Shown piece by piece: positions 7,775-16,120 of a DNA stretch of 64,000 bases. A program made the translations under genes and the position numbers. Position 1 is the first letter of the stretch, and the number at the start of each line of letters is the position of its first letter. The stretch spans positions 1-64,000 of the forward strand of contig JAZQGX010000250.1 in the NCBI GenBank assembly GCA_045540275.1, in the 5' to 3' direction. A model generated the notes under the pieces. It worked only from the letters and a program-made list of their open reading frames with translations, was not told the origin of the DNA and did no database searches. The stretch is from RGIG8368 sp045540275. Its GTDB lineage: Bacteria > Verrucomicrobiota > Kiritimatiellia > RFP12 > UBA1067.

Positions 7775-9673
7775 TTGTCGGTATTGCTTCCGATAGAGCG
7801 TAAAACGGCCAAGGCGAGGGTTTTTCTCGCCTTGGTCTATTCTGTTTTGATACTTGGCGCGTGGACGATGGTATGGCCGTTTCTGGTCATGATCACCGCA
7901 TCGCTTTCCAACTCGTACGACTACCACCGTTTTTCGCCGCTGCCCCGAGCGCTTTGGGACCGCAACGACCGCTTCATGCGGTTCATGGCATCATGCTACT
8001 CTCGTTTCCCATCCCATGTCTATCCTGAAGCTCCCGCCCACTGGAGCAGCTGGATCGCCGTCTCCCGCGATCCATCGGTCGGATCGTTTGCCTCGCACCA
8101 AATCGATGAACTGTGCGATGCGCCCGACTCACCCGTCTCTCAGGCTCGTCGCCGCCGTGCATCCGACTATGCCGAGTTCAACCGCTCCTACGATATCGCC
8201 AACTCGGTTTGCAATTTTGATCCCAATGATGTGGCCGGTTTCGTGAGACGGTCATTCGAGGCGCGTCTCAAGGAGAATGACAGTGCCGCTTATGCCAAGA
8301 TGTCATCGGCAGAACGCGCCGAAAAGGCGCTTGAGCTGCTAAACCGAACCTGGCCGGTGCGCTATGAAAGTTTCTTCGGCATCCGTATGCTTGCGCAGCA
8401 GCGCGCCCCGCTGCATCACGCCTCCTGGGATTATGACCCTGGCGATGCCAAGAGCCGTCTCTATCAGGATTTCAAGCGTCATTATCGCGATGCGACGGAC
8501 TTGCCAATGTCGAGGACGGTCCCGTTTCTTTCCCGGCCGCTTTGCCGCGGCGCAAAATGGTTTTACGATGCCGCTTCGCCCGAGTGGCAGAAATTCGTCC
8601 ATACTTCCTATCCGCGTCGGCTGTTGCGGATACGGGTTGATTCCGTACTGGTCGCCAAATACCGCAGATATGTCGAAGATATCTGCAAGCGCCCGGAAGT
8701 TTACAACCGGCTGACCGGCGGCAACATCAAGTCGTTCAACGAGGTGAAGCTGGCGGAATACGAGAACTCCACGCTTTGGCGAAACTTTATTCCCCGGGTT
8801 CCGCTTTCCAAACTTGAAGTCTTGAGCGCAGAGCGGTCGTGGGGCGAATTTCTGCTCGCCAAATACGGATCGCTTGAAGAAATCAACCGCGTCCACCGCG
8901 ATGGACTGGAGCCGGTTAAAAGAGCATTGGACAGTGCAATCCCATTCGATGACGCAATTGCCGTCACCTTTGCAAAACGCGGGTATTGCGCATTTCTTCG
9001 CGACTGGACGGCAAACTACCGCATGGTCGGCGAGTATCTGTTTGTAAGGGGACGCGCCTTTGCCAACACATTGCTGCTGGTGCTGCTTTCGATTGCCGCA
9101 TCGTTAACCGTCAATCCGATGGCGGCCTACGCGCTTTCTCGCTTTAAACTCCGCTGCGCCGACCGGCTTCTTCTCTTCCTGCTGGCGACCATGGCATTCC
9201 CGGCGGCGGTAACCGCAATTCCAGGTTTTCTGCTGATCCGCGATTTGGGGCTGCTTAACACCTTCGCCGCGCTGGTGCTTCCGACCCTCGCCAACGGCAT
9301 GTCGATTTTCGTTCTCAAAGGTTTTTTCGACGGACTTCCGCGCGAGCTTTACGAGGCGGCGGAGATCGACGGAGCAAGCGAATGGCAGATGTTCTGGCGC
9401 ATTACCCTGCCGATGACCTCGCCGATTCTGGCGGTCAACGCGCTTACCGCGTTTGTCACCGCATACAACAGTTGGGAGTGGGCGTTGCTCGTTTGCCAAA
9501 ATCGCGAGTATTGGACGCTTGCGGTTTGGATGTATCAGATGAGCCAGCAGATGTCCGATCGCCCGTGGGCGGTTATGGCCGGATTCGTTTTGGTTTCGAT
9601 TCCGACGGCGGTGGTTTTCATCACCTGCCAGAAGGTGATTCTCAAGGGTATTGTTCTACCGAGCATGAAATAG
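7775..9673 (+). CDS. MalG-like ABC transporter permease with a ~380-residue insertion after TM1
   Basis: The C-terminal 200 residues are a sugar-type (MalG) ABC permease: membrane segments from about residue 430, then the cytoplasmic EAA loop (ELYEAAEIDGAS followed by a LP motif, about residues 525-550) and a final helix. The N-terminus has one membrane helix at about residues 16-44. Between TM1 and TM2 lies a polar insertion of about 380 residues, whereas MalG normally has a short loop here; the whole protein is 632 residues against about 280-300 for the family. TM topology would put the insertion outside the cytoplasm. Part of it (EFLLAKYGSLEEINR, near residue 360) faintly recalls clan GH-A glycosidases. 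No partner permease, ATPase or binding protein is nearby. Start is TTG 7775, with AAGGCGG 7 nt upstream and only 2 nt after the symporter stop. Confidence 0.75.
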   Translation: MSVLLPIERKTAKARVFLALVYSVLILGAWTMVWPFLVMITASLSNSYDYHRFSPLPRALWDRNDRFMRFMASCYSRFPSHVYPEAPAHWSSWIAVSRDPSVGSFASHQIDELCDAPDSPVSQARRRRASDYAEFNRSYDIANSVCNFDPNDVAGFVRRSFEARLKENDSAAYAKMSSAERAEKALELLNRTWPVRYESFFGIRMLAQQRAPLHHASWDYDPGDAKSRLYQDFKRHYRDATDLPMSRTVPFLSRPLCRGAKWFYDAASPEWQKFVHTSYPRRLLRIRVDSVLVAKYRRYVEDICKRPEVYNRLTGGNIKSFNEVKLAEYENSTLWRNFIPRVPLSKLEVLSAERSWGEFLLAKYGSLEEINRVHRDGLEPVKRALDSAIPFDDAIAVTFAKRGYCAFLRDWTANYRMVGEYLFVRGRAFANTLLLVLLSIAASLTVNPMAAYALSRFKLRCADRLLLFLLATMAFPAAVTAIPGFLLIRDLGLLNTFAALVLPTLANGMSIFVLKGFFDGLPRELYEAAEIDGASEWQMFWRITLPMTSPILAVNALTAFVTAYNSWEWALLVCQNREYWTLAVWMYQMSQQMSDRPWAVMAGFVLVSIPTAVVFITCQKVILKGIVLPSMK

Positions 9674-9676
9674 ATT

Positions 9677-10396
9677 ATGACCGACGCGCATTTGCATTTG
9701 AAAGGTGTAGAAGGGGAATCTGGTGCGGCAAAAGGGATGTGTCTATGCGCCGCGGAGCAGGGGGATTGGTGCGAAGTGGAATCGATGGCGCTTAAAGATA
9801 GGCGGATAGTTCCGGCATTCGGCGTACACCCGTCGTTCGCCCTAAAAATCAGTGCGGATTGGAAAGACCTTCTAGAAGAGCGCCTTTTGCGTATTCCGGC
9901 GGCAGTAATTGGCGAAATTGGACTTGACGGGTGCGACGCCTGCCCGGTTGACCATCAGATCCAGTTGTCTGTCTTCAGGGAACAGCTGGATATCGCCTCG
10001 CGTCACGGGAGGGCGGTTGTCGTGCACGGCGCAAAAGCATGGGGGGCAGTGGCGGATGTATTGGTTGATTTCTCCCGGCGCATTCCGGTGCTCATCCTTC
10101 ACGGATTTGGGGCGTCGCTTCCGCTGATGAGGCGTTTTCTGCAGATGGGGGCTTATTTCTCGTTCGGTCCGATGCTGTGCAACGACAATGCCCGCAAAGT
10201 GCGCGAGTGTTTTGCGGCGGTGCCGGACGGGCGGTGGTTGCTAGAGACCGACGCGCCGAACCGGCAAAAGATTTCGCTGACGGAGCTGTATGAAAAGGCA
10301 TCGGTCATTCGCGATGTTTCCATGGTGGACAAAACATTTTTGAGGGCCATAAATACACTTGATTTTTGTGCTGAAAATGTAAATAATGTTGGGTGA
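9677..10396 (+). CDS. TatD-family metal-dependent hydrolase
   Basis: TatD proteins are TIM-barrel metallohydrolases, often with 3'-5' DNA exonuclease activity. The 239-residue product carries the expected metal-binding landmarks in order: DAHLHL (H5, H7), GEIGLD (E80), a VVHGA histidine, an ILHGFG histidine and ETDAP (D192). Length is slightly below the usual 250-265 residues, mainly through a compact N-terminal third, but no key residue is missing. The gene begins 3 nt after the permease stop, suggesting a shared transcript. The substrate is unknown; DNA repair and nucleotide salvage are both plausible for the family, and the upstream nucleoside-type symporter makes the latter attractive but unproven. 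Confidence 0.8.
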   Translation: MTDAHLHLKGVEGESGAAKGMCLCAAEQGDWCEVESMALKDRRIVPAFGVHPSFALKISADWKDLLEERLLRIPAAVIGEIGLDGCDACPVDHQIQLSVFREQLDIASRHGRAVVVHGAKAWGAVADVLVDFSRRIPVLILHGFGASLPLMRRFLQMGAYFSFGPMLCNDNARKVRECFAAVPDGRWLLETDAPNRQKISLTELYEKASVIRDVSMVDKTFLRAINTLDFCAENVNNVG

Positions 10397-10429
10397 TACG
10401 AGTTACAACGAATTAATTGGAGTGTAAAG

Positions 10430-10879
10430 ATGACACCTCTGTCCTGGCTGATAAGCGGAGTAGTGATGATAATCCTCGAGATTGCGGCACCCGGGTTTGT
10501 TATTTGCTTTTTCGGGTTCGGCGCCATTCTGACATCGCTGTTGCTTTGGCTTTCCGGAATAATGGGATTTTCTTTCGGAATCGGGGCGCAGGCGATTGTC
10601 TTCGCGCTAAGTTCGGTGCTGCTGATTGTGTTATTCCGCAAGTTCATGAAAAAGATTTTCGTCGGCGATTCAGAAACAAGCGCGGTTAATCCGGATAATG
10701 ACTGCGTGGGGAAAGTTGTATCGGTAATTCGCGCGGTGTCAAGCGCTCCCGGAGGGCGCGTCAGTCTTTACGGCACCGACTGGAGCGCGGTTTCCACGGT
10801 TGAAATTCCGGCTGGAACGCAGGTCAGGGTGGTTAAGCAGGATAATTTGACGCTTACGGTCGAGCCTATGGCCGACTGA
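10430..10879 (+). CDS. NfeD-like membrane protein
   Basis: This is the short form of NfeD (149 residues): two or three hydrophobic helices in residues 5-68 followed by a soluble OB-fold-like domain of about 60 residues with the pattern 'GKVV...G...GTDWSAVS...GTQVRVV'. The long form with an N-terminal ClpP-like protease is not present. NfeD proteins are almost always encoded next to a stomatin/prohibitin-type SPFH protein, which is exactly the next gene, 31 nt downstream. The pair is thought to organise membrane microdomains. GGAG lies about 7 nt before ATG 10430. Confidence 0.85.
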   Translation: MTPLSWLISGVVMIILEIAAPGFVICFFGFGAILTSLLLWLSGIMGFSFGIGAQAIVFALSSVLLIVLFRKFMKKIFVGDSETSAVNPDNDCVGKVVSVIRAVSSAPGGRVSLYGTDWSAVSTVEIPAGTQVRVVKQDNLTLTVEPMAD

Positions 10880-10910
10880 AGATCATACTCAAAAAGAAAG
10901 GAATGTTGTT

Positions 10911-11852
10911 ATGGAGAGTGCAAGCATAATAAGTGGAAGCACGATAATCGGAATTTTAGTCGCTTTTCTGATTTTTTACATCATTGTCAAAGGCATTCGC
11001 ATCGTGCCGCAGCGGCAGGCATGGATCGTTGAGCGCCTCGGTAAATATTCATGCACGCTCGAGGCGGGTTTGCACATTCTCATCCCGGTAATCGATCAGG
11101 TGAAGTTCAAGCACAATCTCAAGGAGCAGGTAATCGACGTTCCGCCCCAGCAGTGCATCACCAAGGACAATATTCGCGTCGAGGTGGACGGTATTTTGTA
11201 CCTGCGTGTTATGGATCCGGTAAAAGCGTCATACGGTATCGACCACTATATCATGGCGACCGCCCAGCTGGCGCAGACCACGATGCGAAGCGAGATGGGT
11301 AAGCTTGATCTCGACCGCTCGTTTGAAGAGCGCGAGCAGATCAATGCGGCGATCGTCGAGGCGGTCGATCACGCTTCCGACCCGTGGGGAATTAAAATCA
11401 CACGCTACGAAATCAAGAATATCACCCCTCCGCAGACGATCCGTGACGCGATGGAAAAACAGATGCGCGCCGAACGCGAGAAGCGCGCGGTGATTGCGGA
11501 GTCCGAAGGCCTGCGTCAGGCAAAAATCAACGAAGCCGATGCCGCACGCCAGGAGGCAATCGCCCGTTCCGAAGGTGAAATGCAGCGTCGCATCAACGAG
11601 GCCAAAGGACAGGCCGAGCAGATTTTGCTGGTGGCCGAAGCTCAGGCCAAGGGTATCTCCCGCGTGGCCGAGGCGATCAGTTCGCAAGGCGGAAGCGAGG
11701 CGGTTAATATGCAGTTGGGGCAGATTTATCTGGAACAGCTCGGCAAGTTGGCAAAAACCAACAACACCATGATCATTCCTCAGAATTTGAGCGATATCGC
11801 CGGCGTGTTGAGCACGGCGACCTCGGTAATCAAAGAGATTAAAAAATCCTGA
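10911..11852 (+). CDS. Stomatin/QmcA-like SPFH domain protein
   Basis: A 313-residue membrane-anchored SPFH (band 7) protein. One N-terminal transmembrane helix (about residues 8-30) is followed by the stomatin core, with VPQRQAWIVERLGKY and a long beta-rich domain to about residue 190. An extended Glu/Ala/Arg-rich coiled coil runs to about residue 255. Such proteins assemble into large oligomeric rings or rafts in the inner membrane. The NfeD gene directly upstream is the standard partner. AAAGGA lies 8 nt before ATG 10911. Similarity to QmcA/slipin is clear; HflK/HflC are less likely because those come as a pair and no FtsH is encoded nearby. Confidence 0.9.
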   Translation: MESASIISGSTIIGILVAFLIFYIIVKGIRIVPQRQAWIVERLGKYSCTLEAGLHILIPVIDQVKFKHNLKEQVIDVPPQQCITKDNIRVEVDGILYLRVMDPVKASYGIDHYIMATAQLAQTTMRSEMGKLDLDRSFEEREQINAAIVEAVDHASDPWGIKITRYEIKNITPPQTIRDAMEKQMRAEREKRAVIAESEGLRQAKINEADAARQEAIARSEGEMQRRINEAKGQAEQILLVAEAQAKGISRVAEAISSQGGSEAVNMQLGQIYLEQLGKLAKTNNTMIIPQNLSDIAGVLSTATSVIKEIKKS

Positions 11853-11870
11853 ATTTAAAACGGACCGGAA

Positions 11871-12434
11871 ATGGAAGCGAAAAAAACCACTCTCAAATAT
11901 GTTAAATTTCCGTTCAAATGGCGGGATGTGGCAGATGCGGCGCGCACGACCATACGCATGGAGGAGGGAAACAAGGAACCGTCCTCGGCTTGGAAGCGTC
12001 GTATGCTGCTTGCCGAGCACTCCCCCATCCGGCAGATAATTGTCAAGTGGAAGTGGCATAATCTGATGTCATGGGTCAGTGTCCATTTCGTCCGGCACAA
12101 GATGGGGATTGAACACTTCGTCAGTACCCAGCGTACGGACCGCACGGGGGTAAACCGCGACCTTGCGCCGCAAGCCACTCCGGTTGACCATGAATGTTTC
12201 GCCAATGCGCAGGCGATGATTTTCATCTCGCGAAAACGCCTTTGCAATCAAGCTTCTCCAGAGACCCGGGCGGCATGGAAGATGGTGGTTGACGCAGTTG
12301 CGGAACGCGAGCCGGAGCTGGCTTCGGTTTGTGTCCCCGAATGCGTGTACCGCGGATTCTGCCCAGAGTTCAAGCCATGCGGTTTTGCGGATACCGAAGC
12401 GTTCAAAAAGGCGCGTGCGAAGTATATCGGTTGA
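11871..12434 (+). CDS. Divergent ThyX-like (Thy1 fold) protein
   Basis: The 187-residue product resembles flavin-dependent thymidylate synthase only in its core. EHSPIR near residue 44 recalls the ThyX 'HxSxxEH' segment, and RHKMGIEHFVSTQRTDR occupies the position of the ThyX signature RHRxxSxNxxSxRY. In that signature R, H and the second S are kept, but the first S, the N and the final RY are not. A cysteine-rich end (SVCVPECVYRGFCPEF) is unlike classical ThyX. Methylation of dUMP with FADH2 is therefore uncertain; a related flavin or nucleotide reaction is possible. The gene follows the stomatin by 18 nt and precedes a flavodiiron gene. Only weak GGA sequence serves as a ribosome site. Assignment rests on memory of similar divergent ThyX proteins. 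Confidence 0.55.
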   Translation: MEAKKTTLKYVKFPFKWRDVADAARTTIRMEEGNKEPSSAWKRRMLLAEHSPIRQIIVKWKWHNLMSWVSVHFVRHKMGIEHFVSTQRTDRTGVNRDLAPQATPVDHECFANAQAMIFISRKRLCNQASPETRAAWKMVVDAVAEREPELASVCVPECVYRGFCPEFKPCGFADTEAFKKARAKYIG

Positions 12435-12458
12435 TTCATTTACGATTAAAGGAGCTGT

Positions 12459-13610
12459 ATGCAAATTACATCTGATATAAAATATGTTGGCGTTAACGAT
12501 CATGAGATCGATCTTTTCGAAGGACAGTATGTCGTTCCAAACGGAATGGCGTACAACTCCTATGTCATTCTCGATGAAAAAACCGCGGTGATGGACACCG
12601 TTGATGCGCGGTTCTGCGATGAGTGGTCCAAGAATGTTTCGCGTGAGCTGGACGGCAGGTCGCCGGATTATCTGATCGTCCAGCACATGGAGCCAGATCA
12701 CTCGGCGTGCATCGCGGCGTTCCTCGCGAAAAATCCCTCGGTAACGGTAGTTTCATCGGCACAGGCCTTCGTTATGATGAAACAGTTTTTCGGTGATGAT
12801 TTCGCCGCCCGCCGCATCGTGGTCAAAGAGGGCGATGTGCTGGATCTGGGCAAGCACAAACTCCACTTCGTGGCGGCACCCATGGTGCATTGGCCCGAGG
12901 TCATCGTCACTTACGATTCTACGGACAAGGTTCTTTTCTCCGCTGACGGATTCGGCAAATTCGGCGCGCTTGACGTCGAAGAGGATTGGGCTTGGGAGGC
13001 CCGGCGCTATTACATCGGCATTGTCGGAAAATACGGCGCACAGGTTCAGGCACTGCTGAAAAAGGCCGCGGGGCTCGACATCTCCGTCATTTGTCCTCTT
13101 CATGGGCCGGTGCTTGATTCCGATCTGGGTAAATACATCGCACTTTACGATACCTGGTCTTCGTATCGTCCCGAGAGCGAAGGGGTGCTGATTGCCTATA
13201 CATCGGTCTACGGCAACACCCGCAAAGCGGTTGCGGCGCTGGCGGAAAAACTTACCGCCAGAGGATGCAAAGTTGCACTTGCCGATCTTGCCCGCGATGA
13301 CATGGCCGAAGCCGTCGAGGACGCTTTCCGTTACGACCGCATCGTACTTGCGACCACCACCTACAACAATGACATCTTCCCCTTCATGCGCACCTTCATC
13401 GACCATTTGACCGAGCGTAATTTCAGCAAGCGCAAGGTCGCGTTCATTGAAAACGGCAGTTGGGCTCCGACCGCGGCCAAGAAGATGCATTCGATGCTTT
13501 CCAAGTGCCGCGATTTGGAATTCGTTGAAAAGGCGGTCACCATCAGATCTGCTCCAAACGAAGCCACTGAAGTCGAACTTGACGCATTGGCCGCGGAACT
13601 GACCAAGTGA
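12459..13610 (+). CDS. Class A flavodiiron protein (O2/NO reductase)
   Basis: Flavodiiron proteins reduce oxygen to water or nitric oxide to nitrous oxide and protect anaerobes. The 383-residue protein has a metallo-beta-lactamase-like domain (about residues 1-250) with diiron ligands H76, E78, D80 (HMEPDH), then HW near residue 144, SADGFG and PLHGP. A flavodoxin domain follows, with the FMN phosphate loop TSVYGNTRKA near residue 247. No rubredoxin or reductase domain is fused, so an external electron donor is needed. AAAGGAG lies 6 nt before ATG 12459. The stop overlaps the GTG start of the next gene (13607-13610). Its presence with iorA supports a life with little oxygen. Confidence 0.9.
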   Translation: MQITSDIKYVGVNDHEIDLFEGQYVVPNGMAYNSYVILDEKTAVMDTVDARFCDEWSKNVSRELDGRSPDYLIVQHMEPDHSACIAAFLAKNPSVTVVSSAQAFVMMKQFFGDDFAARRIVVKEGDVLDLGKHKLHFVAAPMVHWPEVIVTYDSTDKVLFSADGFGKFGALDVEEDWAWEARRYYIGIVGKYGAQVQALLKKAAGLDISVICPLHGPVLDSDLGKYIALYDTWSSYRPESEGVLIAYTSVYGNTRKAVAALAEKLTARGCKVALADLARDDMAEAVEDAFRYDRIVLATTTYNNDIFPFMRTFIDHLTERNFSKRKVAFIENGSWAPTAAKKMHSMLSKCRDLEFVEKAVTIRSAPNEATEVELDALAAELTK

Positions 13611-16120
13611 AAAAAGCACTTATTCGCCTTGCTGTACTGCTTTGCACCGCTATAGCCGCAGCGGATGTAAAGATTGATGTTTTCACTGATACCCGCAAGG
13701 TGTACCAAGGCGAGAGCTTTCAGCTGACGGTTGCGGTAAGCGGAGTGGACAATCCCGGTCAGAAGCCCGATGTCTCCGCGCTTGCAGCTGCCGCCGACAT
13801 TGTCGACGCGGGCAGTCAGAGCATTTCGCGCTCCAGCATAACCATCATCAACGGACGTCGTACCGAGGATTCGTTCCGCGGACGGCATTTCCGTTATTTG
13901 GTGATGCCCAAAACCGCAGGAAGTTTCATCCCCGGTCCAGTGCGTTATCGCGACGGTTCGAAAACGGTCGAGGCTTCTGGAGCACCAGTTTCGGTTACCG
14001 GGGTTGAGAAGCAGGATTCGGTTCTGCTCACCCTTACGCCAAGCCGTCCGTCGGTGCTTGTCGGCGAACCGTTTTCGCTTCTGATTTCCGTCTCCGTCCG
14101 CCAGCTCTCCGAACCTTACGCTGAAAAATACGAGCCTTTCAATCCCCGTCAGCCGGCGCATCTTCAGTCGGATCTGTTTGAGATGCGAAAAGACGACGAC
14201 AAGCTCGCATATCCTGACATCAACGAACTTCTCGGCAGTCTGATCGGCAAAATGACGGATAAAGCTACCTTCACCATCAATGACTACAAGGCGCGTCCTC
14301 AGGGGTTTGGTTTCGCCTCGCTTTTCGGTGCCGATCCCTTCGCCGCGCGGCCGATGCAGTTTCGTTTTCCCGTCAAGCGGGAGAAGATAGGCGAGATCCC
14401 GTACCTGACGTATTCCATCCTTCTTCCCTATGTGCCGCTGAAGGAGGGCGAGCTCAGGTTCGGTCCGGTTTCGTTCAAGGGGCAGATTATTTCCGACATC
14501 GAAGAGGTCGATGGCGTGCCCCAGGCTAGGATGCGTCAGATATATGCGCTTACCGACGAGTTAATCATGAAGGTGGAGCTTCCACCGGTTGAGAACCGGC
14601 CCGCTTCCTTTATCGGCGGTATCGGAAGTTCGCTTGCGGCAAATGCCACTTTGGATACTGTGTCCTGCAAAGTGGGCGATCCATTGACTCTGCGGCTTGA
14701 GGTGACCGGAGACATCCGTCCTGAAAGTCTGCGTCCGCCGGAAATCGAGGCGATTGACGGAGTTAAAAACAGCTTCCGAATCTACGGAGATTCTGTGAAG
14801 ACGGAAACTTTGGCGAATGGGAAACGCTTTACCTACCGGGTTCGTCCAACCGTGCCGGGCACTCTGGAGTTTCCTTCGATTCCGGTCGCGTACTTCGATA
14901 TCGAAAAACGCGATTATCAAATTGTAAACACCCAGCCAATTCCGCTTCGCGCGATGGCGACGGTGCAAATCGCCGCCGCCGCCGACGAGGAGACCGATGA
15001 CGGAGTGCTGCCAGTCCATGGAGCTAGCGCCATCACCCTGAATCGGGACGGGATTAAGACCCGCTCGGTCCTTCTTGGTGATATCAACCAGCGTTGGGCG
15101 GCGGTTGCGCTTATTGCACCGCCCGTTCTTTTCATTGTCACGCTTTTGCTCCCACGCCTCCTGGTGCTTCCCAGGAAGCTTCGGACATATTTGAGCTGCG
15201 TCTCGGCGGGAGCGAAGGCCGTTTCCGCGATACGGGCTTCTCAATCCGCAACGGAGTGCGCCTCTGCCATTCGTACTTACCTTTCCCGCAAGCTCAAGAT
15301 TCAAGCGGCGGGCGCAACTCCGGCCGAGGTGGAAAATCTTCTGCGCCGGGCGGGGGTGGAGGAAACCGAGGCGGTAAAGTTGCGCAAGGTGCTTGAGGAT
15401 ATTGACGGGGCGATTTTCAGGCCTGATTCCGACGGCGGTTTCGACAACGGTCAAGTCGTAGAGGCGGTGCGCGCGGTGGACAAGGCATTGGCAAAACCTG
15501 CACGCGCGAAAAAGAGAGGCGCATCCGCTCTCATGCTGTTTTTCATCTTATCGGCAATGCAAGGCAATGCCGATGATTCTCTGCGCACTTTCCTTTGGGA
15601 GCGTGCCGCCGCCCAGACCATGAGTGCGGCAAGCAGCAACGATTTTGCGGCCGCCGCCCAGACTTACCGCCGGATTGTCGACGACGGCGCGTGCAATGGT
15701 GCACTTTTCTACAATTTGGCCAATACTCTTTTGCTCGCAGGGGATACCGCCAGCGCCAAGACTGCGTTTCAGCGCTCTGAACGCTATGACGGTGCGACTT
15801 TCGCCACTAGTACGGGCATAGCCTGCATCGAAGCGATTGAGCGCAATGCCTCCACCATGGAAATGCCATGGTCGCGAATAGCGTTTTTCTGGCATTATAT
15901 GCTTCCGTGCAGCCATCGTTTTGTCGTGACATTGGTCTCATGGGCGCTTTTTTGGGCGGTTCTTTCGCTGCGGACTGTAGCCCCCGGAAGGCAACGGTTG
16001 CGCGCCGTGTTGCGAGCGGTAAGTCTGGTGGCGTTGTCGGCGGCGATCGTTTTTGGCGTGTCGTGCGCGGTCTCGACGATGCAGGAGCGTATTGATTCTT
16101 CCGCGGAGGAGTCAAAATGA
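13607..16120 (+). CDS. BatD-like protein fused to a BatE-like TPR module
   Basis: An 837-residue envelope protein that appears to join two Bat proteins. A signal peptide (about residues 1-19) is followed by BatD-type beta-sandwich domains, recognisable from 'VYQGESFQLTVAVSG' near the start and repeated Ig-like segments, to about residue 490. A transmembrane helix at about 495-520 leads to a cytoplasmic helical region. A second hydrophobic segment near residue 640 resembles a signal anchor and begins a TPR-bearing part (NLANTLLLAGDTASAKTAF, about residues 700-720), closed by two more membrane helices. BatD and BatE belong to the Bacteroides aerotolerance set with a MoxR ATPase and VWA-domain BatA/BatB, none of which is visible here. 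Start is GTG 13607, overlapping the flavodiiron stop. Confidence 0.7.
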   Translation: MKKALIRLAVLLCTAIAAADVKIDVFTDTRKVYQGESFQLTVAVSGVDNPGQKPDVSALAAAADIVDAGSQSISRSSITIINGRRTEDSFRGRHFRYLVMPKTAGSFIPGPVRYRDGSKTVEASGAPVSVTGVEKQDSVLLTLTPSRPSVLVGEPFSLLISVSVRQLSEPYAEKYEPFNPRQPAHLQSDLFEMRKDDDKLAYPDINELLGSLIGKMTDKATFTINDYKARPQGFGFASLFGADPFAARPMQFRFPVKREKIGEIPYLTYSILLPYVPLKEGELRFGPVSFKGQIISDIEEVDGVPQARMRQIYALTDELIMKVELPPVENRPASFIGGIGSSLAANATLDTVSCKVGDPLTLRLEVTGDIRPESLRPPEIEAIDGVKNSFRIYGDSVKTETLANGKRFTYRVRPTVPGTLEFPSIPVAYFDIEKRDYQIVNTQPIPLRAMATVQIAAAADEETDDGVLPVHGASAITLNRDGIKTRSVLLGDINQRWAAVALIAPPVLFIVTLLLPRLLVLPRKLRTYLSCVSAGAKAVSAIRASQSATECASAIRTYLSRKLKIQAAGATPAEVENLLRRAGVEETEAVKLRKVLEDIDGAIFRPDSDGGFDNGQVVEAVRAVDKALAKPARAKKRGASALMLFFILSAMQGNADDSLRTFLWERAAAQTMSAASSNDFAAAAQTYRRIVDDGACNGALFYNLANTLLLAGDTASAKTAFQRSERYDGATFATSTGIACIEAIERNASTMEMPWSRIAFFWHYMLPCSHRFVVTLVSWALFWAVLSLRTVAPGRQRLRAVLRAVSLVALSAAIVFGVSCAVSTMQERIDSSAEESK

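Noticed and set aside
8838..8897. Full glycosidase domain inside the permease insertion
   Set aside because: Only one short stretch resembles GH-A enzymes and no catalytic pair is visible, so it is kept as a hint and not annotated as a domain.
12753..13619. 288-codon minus-strand frame opposite the flavodiiron gene
   Set aside because: The + strand protein has all iron ligands; the antisense frame lacks motifs and a ribosome site.
14561..15454. 297-codon minus-strand frame opposite the BatD-like gene
   Set aside because: No recognisable fold and composition typical of antisense reading; it would disrupt the overlapping operon order.
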